The notes under the pieces: generated by a model | Told to the model about the DNA's origin: nothing | Seen by the model: the letters and a program-made list of their open reading frames with translations, nothing else | Database searches by the model: none | Made by a program: the position numbers and the translations under genes | DNA from: Alligator mississippiensis | Lineage: Eukaryota; Chordata; Crocodylia; Alligatoridae | Direction: 5' to 3' | DNA length: 64,000 bases | NCBI RefSeq assembly: GCF_030867095.1 | Contig: NC_081824.1 | Span: 92,187,882-92,251,881, forward strand | Shown here: positions 57,130 through 64,000 of the stretch, piece after piece | Numbering within the stretch: position 1 is the first letter of the stretch | Layout of the letters: the number at the start of each line of letters is the position of its first letter

Positions 57130-57560
57130 CCAGGCCAGATAAATGGGCAATACGATGTCAAATGCAAAACAATACACGTATGAAGAAATAATAAGTGCCA
57201 CACAGGAATGGCTCATTCAAAGTGGCTCTACGCTGTTGTGACAGTTGGGGAAAAGGGGAATTCTGGGTGTATCTGAAGACAGTTAAGTCAAAACCTCTAC
57301 TCCATGTGCAGTGGCAGTCAGAAAAAAAATCCCTGAATATTCAGTTGCATAAAGATTTGGATAAAGAAAAATGGTGAAAATAATATAATGACATTACATA
57401 AATCAATTATGAATCCACATCTGGAATTCCCATCCTGGTGTTCTATTCTGGTCACCCTACCCTGGGAAAGAAGGAGCAGAAATAAAGCAGATTAAAAGAT
57501 GAGCAGCAAGAACAATTTAGAGGCAAGGGAAACATTAATGTACAGAGAAAGGATCTGATC
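57130..57560 (+). mobile_element. Old CR1 fragment, plus strand
   Basis: GATAAATGGGCAATACGATG, TCTGGGTGTATCTGAAGACA, ATGTGCAGTGGCAGTCAGAA and TTCTATTCTGGTCACCCTA follow the order of CR1 ORF2 downstream of the FADD box (compare 8270-8460). Heavily mutated, and lacks the 3' end. Confidence 0.7.
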
Positions 57561-59060
57561 CTTTTCCCACTTAAGTCAATAGCAAAGCTCTTATTTACAT
57601 CAGCTGGGCAGTAGAATCTCATGGGCATAAAACATGCTGAATCAGGAACTCCTCTTTACCCTCCGCAGAACACAACAGCATAGCATTATGGAGGAAATTT
57701 GGAGGAAATATGATAAAAGGAATTTTTCACACATTTTTATGCCTCCTTTTTGGCTATGGAGCCTGAAGTCAGCAGGAAACAGTACAAAGCTGTACAGAGA
57801 TACCTAAGCTAGCTCAGAAACTGAAAGAGGTATAACATTTGCATAGTTCTGCTGAGAAGAGGGTAAACTAGCCAAGGTAGTACACTGTGTTAAACTTACT
57901 GCTTCTAGTACTCACCCAGGTTCATTTATCACAGGTGTCTCTACATGGCAGTACATCATTGAATATAAACATGCCCTGTCTGCCAAATATGGTGCTAAAA
58001 TACAACATGTAAAACCCCCTTCCCCCCCAAATAGAAATTATTTTCTACTACCCTCTCTCTTTCTAGTAACAGCACATAAGTGACAGACTAAATCCAACTG
58101 CTTGTCTAGTGAGACTTGGATTCTGAAGTATTTATGTGATTTTGTAAAAGGAGCTTTCAAAATTTTTATTCGTTGCTTAAAAGCTAACGTATCTACACAA
58201 ATTGTTTCCTCCTCAAACTGCTGGAAGCAGAGGCTAAGCTATTTTATAGTTGTTCACTTGTAGCAGAATTATTGTACCTTTCTGCTCATTTCATGTAAAT
58301 TTTCCTGGAAATACTGTTATTATGGTTCAGCATTTTGTTTTGCTTTGTTTTTGTATTTTTTTAATGAAAGCAGAATATTTTCAGGCATACAAGACCAGGA
58401 AAAATGATACTGAAACTATAGTTGTGGTCATATTAAGAAAAAAGGCACAATGGTTATTTATGGGTGAGGGGCTTTCTCCCTGCCCATATTTTCTATGTTC
58501 TGCTAATTTTTTATTTTGATTGGTTTGCTTGTTTGGATTTTTTACAAGCTATAAAAGACTGCTTATCCTATTATTTGGGTCCCTTGGCAACCTTTTTAGA
58601 AATAAAAGACACTCTGTTTAATTCTTTACATTGAGCTAACTAAGTGACAACTTAAGTGTAAATTCATTGACCCTTGTTTGCATTCAATATCCCTAGGGTG
58701 CCATACCACTACTACCCAGGCATACCCAACAACAATCTATTCTGGCCAAGGGGCAAAGGTGTGTAAGGTGTGTTTAGCCTTTCCTAAAGGGTCAAACTGG
58801 AAGAATTTAGGGATGAGGTCGACTTCAAATGCTCAGTGCTCTAACATAGCCACCCCCACCAATTATATCAACAGGGTTCCAGCTCAGAGGCCTCTGCTGG
58901 GTGCATATCACAGTAAGTCTTTGGCCATTTCAAAATGCGTAGGTTAAGCGCATTCCATCTTAGGCATCCCATCTTTGGTCTTTTCCATGGCATCATGTCC
59001 ATGCACACCTAAGATAATACTATGTATATTACATATTGATTATCTATACCCTAACAAAAA
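57561..59060. other. Non-coding DNA, nothing recognised
   Basis: No gene or named repeat recognised. Confidence 0.35.
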
Positions 59061-59151
59061 GAGGATCTAGGAAGCAGAATATGGAGCCAACCTTACCCCA
59101 CCCAGAACATATTTTCCTAGTTTCCCATTATCAAAACAAGATACTATTCAG
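59061..59151 (+). repeat. 91-bp direct repeat, left copy
   Basis: GAGGATCTAGGAAGCAGAAT through CAAGATACTATTCAG matches 61203-61297 with roughly ten differences, in the same orientation, 2.1 kb apart. Together they bracket the inverted repeat at 59445/60508. Confidence 0.85.
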
Positions 59152-59444
59152 GCTTCTGCATGTCATAGGCACCTAGAACAGGAACATGATTTGTTGGCAT
59201 TTTAAGATGGAAAGACGTATTTTAAGGTGGAAAAATGCCAGGCTCATGACTCACACTTATCATAATTTGTCATCAGATGTTAATGCCAAATCTAAATCAA
59301 AAAGCAACAAATTAGATTGAGCTTTGCTTGGTCTGAGCTTGCTTTCCTTCTCAGTCAGCTAATGCAAATTTATTGTGTGCCTTGATTCTTGGAATACAAT
59401 CCAATCTGATTCCATATCACACTTACTGTTAACACACTCCCAAT

Positions 59445-59785
59445 TCCAATTTAGGATGTTGCTCCTCTGTAATCAGAGTTTGGGGACTGGGAGGAGAGAT
59501 CTGCTTAGTGACAGATTTGGCCATCCACACTCAGATGTATCCTATTCTTTGAGTTATCCTGAAGATTTCAGGGGGACCTGTAGCAGGATGATGAACTACT
59601 CACCTTGACAAAAATTGTCCCTGTGTTGGAAATAAGATTAAGGGAAAACATGATGGAATTCTGAACAGGATGGAGTGGTTCTATTACTGGGAGTTCTTAA
59701 TGAGAGTTCTACCTAATAAGATGCTAGATAAGGAACGAGTTACAAATTTAAAACAGTTTGAAGGGAATATTTGCTCTATGAACAA
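59445..59785 (+). repeat. ~340-bp inverted repeat, left arm
   Basis: TCCAATTTAGGATGTTGCTC through ATATTTGCTCTATGAA is the reverse complement of 60508-60860 at an estimated 80% identity, with small indels. A short outward extension, GAACAAGAGAATCCTGCTT at about 59780-59798, has another inverted match at 60040-60066. The arm encodes pieces of the same unknown peptide as the right arm (see 60508), but is broken by stops. Confidence 0.85.
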
Positions 59786-60507
59786 GAGAATCCTGCTTTT
59801 TACTCACAGAGCACAATGAATCAGTGGGACTCACAAGTCAGGGGATACTGTTGAGGAGGCACTATTTCAGTGTCAAATAGAGATGAACTGGGTCAAAAAA
59901 AATCTCTGTCAGTAAAATATTTGTTCTTAATAGTTTTTACAAAGTTGATGTCAGTGACCACTGGTGCAGACAGAATCCACAAGGCCTATTCATTAGATCT
60001 TGTTCTTTTTGTGGCAAGTGTTTTATAAGTCTTAGGCCCTCAGAAGCAGGATTCTCCTGTTCAAAGAATCTAGAACTAGCGGAAACCGGCTCAACCTCTG
60101 TAGATGTCTGATAGGAAAAGCAGCACAAGGTTAGTCTACTCTAGTGTTTCACAACACGCATGAACCAGAGCTCAGCATGGGTGACAGGGCTCTGACTAAA
60201 CCTAACTGCTCTTTGCTGCACTAGTGAAGGGAATGTGGCTGCCTGCTCATTCATGAAAGGCAATGAACATGAGCTGGGCCTTGTTTGGCAGCTGCTGAGA
60301 GAGTGCCAGAAGGCAAGAGTTTAAATAAGGGCATTAATGAGCGGATAATGCCAACTGATTCCCTGGGCATCTTCTCGCTGCATGTTTCACACAAGAGAGT
60401 AACTGGCAAATGAAAGGCTAGCACATCTCTGGGCGATGGCTGAGCTCTCCACACTGCCACAGGATACATATGGCAGTCTATGTGTGTGTATACATAGCAC
60501 TATTCTT

Positions 60508-60860
60508 CCATTCACGGAACAAATATTTCCTTCAAACGGTTTTAAATGTGTAACCTGCTCATTATTATTTACTGTCCTCTTATTAGATAGAACTCTCATT
60601 AAGGACACCGGATAGTAGAACCACTCCATCCCCTTCATAATTCCATCATGTTTCCCCTTAATCCTATTTCTAACACAGGGGCAAATTTTGTCAAGGTGAG
60701 GTACACTGAGTAGCTCATCACACTGCTGCAGGTCCAGGTGAATCTTCAGGATTATGTAAGAACAGGATACATCTGAGTATGGGCAGGCATATTTGTCACT
60801 AATTAGATCTCTCCCCTGCCCAAAACTCTGACTACAGAGGACCAACCCCCCTAAATTGGA
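60508..60860 (-). repeat. ~350-bp inverted repeat, right arm, with an unrecognised open frame
   Basis: Reverse complement of 59445-59785. The minus strand is open for 152 codons from 60845 to 60387, beyond the repeat, with text such as LCSQSFGQGRDLISDKYACP and HLDKICPCVRNRIKGKHDGI. The left arm encodes a recognisably related LLCNQSLGTGRRDLLSDRFG. This looks like two copies of one old coding or repeat sequence in opposite directions. I do not recognise a domain and do not assign a function. Confidence 0.8.
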
Positions 60861-60913
60861 ATAGGGAGCTTGTTAAAGTAAGCCAGATACAGTGAAACAA
60901 CAGGATAATTTAT

Positions 60914-61145
60914 CCACACACACACATATATATACACATGCACACACATGTATATACACATACACATATATGCACACACACACACACATATATATATATA
61001 CATATATATGCATAATAAATACACATACACATATAAATATACATATACACTTCTATATATACACGTATAGATAATACACACATATGTACATATATACACA
61101 CATATATATACATACATATGTGTGTATGTACATATATGTATATAG
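60914..61145. repeat. CA/TA microsatellite
   Basis: Alternating purine-pyrimidine tract made of CACACA, TATATA and ACATAT mixtures. Open frames reading TYTHMYVY-like text in it are artefacts of the repeat. Confidence 0.95.
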
Positions 61146-61149
61146 GCAG

Positions 61150-61342
61150 ACAAGGTTCTTTGGATGAATCTGATATTTTTTATTAGAGCAACTTAACAAC
61201 AGGAGGATCTGGGAAGCAGAATTTGGAGCCAACCTTAACCCACCCAAAGCATGTTCTCCTACATTTCCCATTCTTATCAAAACAAGATACTATTCAGCAG
61301 TTGGTCTAATAAAAGATATCAAATTCACCCAAAGAACCTTGT
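61150..61342. mobile_element. Snapback segment with 44-bp inverted arms around a 95-bp repeat
   Basis: The left arm ACAAGGTTCTTTGGATGAAT (61150-61193) is the reverse complement of the right arm (61299-61342) with about five differences. Between them lies the second copy of the 59061 direct repeat. The arms match the widespread sauropsid sequence read as ACCAACT-AATAAAAGATATC-AAAGAACCTTGT, linked to Penelope-like termini. Confidence 0.75.
61203..61297 (+). repeat. 91-bp direct repeat, right copy
   Basis: Second copy of 59061-59151, located exactly between the inverted arms of the snapback segment. Confidence 0.85.
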
Positions 61343-61382
61343 CTTCCTATGTTGTTAGACTAACACGGCTACAACCTACACC
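61343..61382 (+). mobile_element. Penelope-like terminal motif
   Basis: TTAGACTAACACGGCTACAA is the same terminal motif as GACTAACATGGCTAACTA at 21750. It follows the snapback arm directly and is followed by a microsatellite. Confidence 0.6.
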
Positions 61383-61575
61383 ACTGTATATGTATATACA
61401 CATATGTGCATATTGATATATATGTATACACACGTTATAATAGATATATTTGTGTATATACACATATGTCTATATACACATACACACACATATGTGTGTG
61501 TGTATCTATGTGTATATAGACATATCTATCTATCTATCTATCTGTCTGTCTGTGTGTGTATGTAGATGTAGGTGT
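61383..61575. repeat. TA/CA/CTAT microsatellite
   Basis: Mixed TATATG, CACACA, (CTAT)5 and (CTGT)3 tracts that end where CpG-rich DNA begins. Confidence 0.95.
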
Positions 61576-62104
61576 GTATGGGTACATACCTATGTCCAGT
61601 CTCATCCCTAGTATAAGGGGGCTGTGCTGCCAGTGCAGCCTCCTCGGAGGTGAGCGACCTGGGCCCGGGGCTGTGTGCGGACCTTTCATCTGGGGGCCGG
61701 GGAGGGAGGGGAGCGGGTAAAGCAAGGCCCTGGGGATTGCCCTGGGGCTAGATGGGGTGCAGCCTGTCCCTCCGGAGCCAGAGCCCAGCCCTGCCTCAGC
61801 CCCCGACATCCCCCCGGCTGGAGAGACGATGGCATCCTGTCCAGGGCCAGGGGAAGGTGGCGCAGGGAAGCACCCGGAGCCGAGGAGACCCTCCCCGCGG
61901 GCAGCCCCGCGCTCTGTGCCACGGGCAAGCGCTGCTCGTGGGGAAGGGAGGGCAGGGCAGGGGAGGGGAGGGGAGAGGGCGCCCATCGGCTCCTGCCCCC
62001 GTCCCGGATTTCTGTCTTTACGGTGGGGGGGCACTTCCTGGCGGAGCCCATGCCAGGCACCCCGCTTGCAGCCTCCCTCCCCCGGGACCCTCGGTGCGGC
62101 ACCA

Positions 62105-62116
62105 AAGTGAAAGTGA
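62105..62116 (+). promoter_or_regulatory. IRF/PRDM1-like site
   Basis: AAGTGAAAGTGA, inside CAAAGTGAAAGTGAAG, fits the GAAAGTGAAA-type site bound by IRF factors and PRDM1. It lies about 300 bases upstream of the candidate first exon. Motif match only. Confidence 0.4.
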
Positions 62117-62155
62117 AGCGGCTCCTTCGCATCCCGGTGGGGGGGGGGGGGGAGT

Positions 62156-62161
62156 CACGTG
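62156..62161. promoter_or_regulatory. E-box CACGTG
   Basis: GTCACGTGGC is a good USF/MYC-type E-box next to a 13-15 G tract, 250 bases upstream of the candidate first exon. Confidence 0.4.
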
Positions 62162-62404
62162 GCGACTGGGAAAGTGCCCAATGGCAGGGGCTGGGGGAGG
62201 GGGGGACTGTGTGTGTGTGCATATGTGTGTGCGGGCACGTGTGTGTGTGCGTGCATATGTGTGTGCATGTGCCCCCCCAGTCAATGAAGCCGGGGGCGGA
62301 GGCGGCTGCGGGGCTGCGCTGTGCCGGGCGTCGCGCGTGACCCCGGGGAGGGCAGCAGAGCCCGGGGGCCGGTGCCTGCCCCTGTCTGTGCCGGCGGAGC
62401 AGCG

Positions 62405-62423
62405 ATGCGGCGGGGGCCGGCAG
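62405..62423 (+). CDS. Candidate first coding exon (ATG to splice donor), gene unknown
   Basis: An ATG in the context AGCGATGC is followed by six codons (M-R-R-G-P-A plus one base) and then CAG|GTAAGC, a near-consensus splice donor. If joined to the exon-like segment at 63429-63469, the frame continues without a stop (7 codons here including the split Gly, 13 there). The reading is GC-rich and short, so it may equally be a 5' untranslated exon whose ATG is not used. No protein family is recognised from so few residues. The true 5' end of the exon, which would include untranslated sequence, cannot be placed. Confidence 0.35.
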
Positions 62424-63428
62424 GTAAGCTGCCCCTGGCGGGCTGCGGGGGAAGGGGAAGCAGAGGGGGTCGTGGCCGGCCCCGGGCACTTGCGAGGTGC
62501 GCGCTGTGCCACGGCGGTGGAGGGGGATCGCGCCCCTGCCCGGAGTGCCCCCCCACCTCATTCTTCGTCCCACCCCCAGAAACCTGCTGCCGCCCTGCCC
62601 TGCCCTGCCCTGCCCGCGCCGCGCGCCCCGGGGGAGACTCCTCTGCAGCCCCGTGGGCGCGGGCAGAGCCGCCCCGCTCAGCCCCCAGCTCCTGGGGCGA
62701 GTGGGGGGGGGGGGGTTGCTTTGCAGGTTTAGGGGGAAGAAGTCGCCCGAAAGGACGCACTTGGAGTTTCACCTCGGAGCAGGTGGGGGGATATCCCGTG
62801 GGGGAGGGAAAAGCAGAGAGGGAAGGGGAAGGGGGGTCTGTCTCCCTGTCCACCTAGGGAGGAGGCTTCCCCCGGGCTCCCCACCAAGCAGCCCCTCCAG
62901 CTGTCTGCCGGTCTTGTCGGTTTCGAGAAGTGGATTCTCTCCGGGATGAACGTAAAAAGCAAATCGAGGGGGGGAAGCTCATGTTTGAGGAACTGCTCTT
63001 GCTCAGCGCGTAAATCAAGCGGGGAGCCTGACAGCCGGGCTCGCCCCCCGGGCGCAGGGAGCCCCGCGCTCCCGTCCAGGAGCCGGCGGGCGCCACGGAC
63101 CTGGCTCGGGTGGGAAACCGGGGCAAGCCCCCCTCGGCACTGCTTTTCCCCGCTCAACCCCCACCCCCCCGCCCCCTTCTCCCTGGGGAGGGTGACCAGC
63201 TGCGTGGAGACGACGGTGCTCGCTTTCGCCTTCATTGGACAACCGGGGGGATTTATTGCTTCCCAGGGAAAGAAATAAAGTGGCCACGCGAAAGTTTGCG
63301 CAGTTTCATGGGAGGGGGGGGGCGGGAAACTAGCCTAGGCAAAATAAAAAACCCCCTCCCGAGTGGGAGCTGGATGCACATTCCGGGCTGTTACATTTGC
63401 TCCTTTTTGCTTTGTTTTGTTTCCCCAG

Positions 63429-63469
63429 GTCTTTGCCTTGAAGACGCCTGGAGGGACGGTTTGCCAAAG
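63429..63469 (+). CDS. Candidate 41-base internal exon, gene unknown
   Basis: A strong acceptor (a T-rich tract ending GTTTTGTTTCCCCAG at 63414-63428) is followed by 41 bases and a strong donor, AAG|GTAAGA. In the frame set by the segment at 62405 it encodes LCLEDAWRDGLPK and ends on a codon boundary. The frame stays open through the donor into the intron, so frame alone does not prove coding. The segment could be a 5' untranslated exon. I cannot name the gene. Confidence 0.4.
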
Positions 63470-64000
63470 GTAAGACACGTTTTTGCCAAAGGTGAACCTT
63501 CAGGGCCGCGTTGTGTGCGGCGATGCGGGTGTTTGTCAGGCGGGCCAAGGGCCCGTTGCGGGAGCCGAGCTAGGAGACCTGCCCGATCCCGGCCCAGGGC
63601 AGAGCCCTCAGCACCCTGGGGCTTTGCTGGGCTTGCACCCTGGGATGCTCAGCAGCGCTGGAAGAACTCTTCCTGTCTAGGAAGGATATGCTTTTCTTCC
63701 CCCCCTCCAGAAGAAGTGGTAGACTAGGAGATGCGAGATCTTGTTTTTGCACACTTGCAAAGTAACATGTCCAGCTCACAAGCCTCGAGCTGTCCTGCAT
63801 ATAAATTTAGCTTTGCTATAATCCGGGGGGAAAATAATAAACCTGCTTGTACATTCAATGCCACCCTTACTGCTGCTAGAAGCCTTCTAAAACTGTTGTG
63901 CATTGCTGTGTAGCATGAATCTTGTCTGAACTGGAAGCGAAGTAGAAATAAAGACGAGTCTTTTTGCAAATAAACAGCAAGAGAATCCTTCCTTGGATTA
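63470..64000. other. Putative intron start, nothing further recognised
   Basis: GC content falls toward the right edge. A CCCCCCCTCCAG acceptor-like site at 63699-63710 precedes a frame that stops after a few codons. No repeat recognised. Confidence 0.35.

Larger units (their letters stand above)
61620..63260 (+). promoter_or_regulatory. CpG island 2, candidate promoter
   Basis: Dense CpG from about 61640 to 63260 with GGGGCGGGG-like Sp1-type runs, an E-box at 62156-62161, an IRF-like site at 62105-62116, a CCAAT at 62178 and an inverted CCAAT (ATTGG) at 63233. A splice-donor-bearing segment at 62405-62423 and an exon-like segment at 63429-63469 suggest plus-strand transcription. No transcription start can be read from the sequence. 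Long open frames here (up to 326 codons on the plus strand, 295 on the minus) overlap on both strands, are rich in Pro, Gly and Arg, and are composition artefacts. Confidence 0.65.

Noticed and set aside
60851..61153. Open frames reading Tyr/Cys/Ile/Met repeats
   Set aside because: Products of the CA/TA microsatellite.
61752..62732. 326-codon plus-strand frame and 295-codon minus-strand frame in CpG island 2
   Set aside because: Mutually overlapping, low-complexity, and the plus frame runs through G-tracts and a CA-type repeat. This is composition-driven.
63110..63727. 205-codon plus-strand frame at the right end
   Set aside because: It includes the 41-base exon-like segment but also its putative introns. 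The strong splice signals inside it argue against one continuous coding exon.
1..64000. CRISPR arrays, prokaryotic operons, phage or plasmid genes
   Set aside because: None are present. Repeat spacing, composition and retrotransposon content are those of a vertebrate chromosome.
1..64000. Endogenous retrovirus
   Set aside because: No gag, pol or env motif and no paired LTR with primer-binding site was found. All reverse-transcriptase matches are CR1 type.

Overview
This is vertebrate nuclear DNA, most likely from a crocodilian; a turtle or another CR1-rich sauropsid is not excluded. The evidence is the set of interspersed repeats. They include a CR1 LINE with an intact endonuclease/reverse transcriptase frame, many older CR1 pieces on both strands, Penelope-like fragments with a GIY-YIG endonuclease remnant, and many short DNA-transposon derivatives with terminal inverted repeats. 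There are no bacterial operons, no CRISPR array and no recognisable rRNA or tRNA gene. I recognise no host gene by sequence. The window reads as intergenic or intronic DNA that runs into a CpG-island promoter at the right end.

Left part (1-20 kb): a GC-rich foldback DNA element (1.06-2.79 kb) is followed by the best-supported coding unit, a 5'-truncated CR1 (3.29-6.72 kb). It has the C-terminal half of an SGNH-esterase ORF1 and a complete 952-residue ORF2. Older CR1 copies follow (8.0-8.6 kb plus; 9.05-9.9 kb minus; a tail-to-tail pair at 17.3-18.4 kb). There is also a dispersed repeat family with tRNA-like boxes (11.5, 12.1 and 16.0 kb) and two members of a short element family whose ends carry a CATCTACACATG-like motif.

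Middle (20-44 kb): two Penelope-like 3' ends lie in tandem (20.1-20.9 kb). Several hAT-like nonautonomous elements follow, one with a perfect 8-bp target duplication (38.6-38.9 kb). Two copies of an element ending in TAGGGTGACC carry G-rich minisatellites (36.4-37.0 and 39.0-40.1 kb). A minus-strand CR1 3' end sits at 41.9-42.65 kb. From about 44 to 51.6 kb I recognise almost no repeats.

Right part (51.6-64 kb): there are two CpG islands. The first (about 51.8-54.8 kb) contains a diverged tandem duplication interrupted by a CR1 3' end, and a foldback next to a second CR1 3' end. From 59 to 61.4 kb is a mosaic of direct and inverted repeats beside CA/TA microsatellites. The second island (61.6-63.3 kb) looks like a promoter. 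It contains a short ATG-bearing segment with a good splice donor, and 1 kb downstream a 41-base exon-like segment with strong splice signals on both sides. Together these would encode 20 codons in frame, but the gene is not identified.

Nothing here is clearly a new biological system. The most useful leads are the 59.4-60.9 kb inverted repeat, the candidate split exons at the right end, the shared-end/different-core element family, and the two inverted duplications inside GC-rich DNA. Coordinates of degraded repeats are estimates made by eye.
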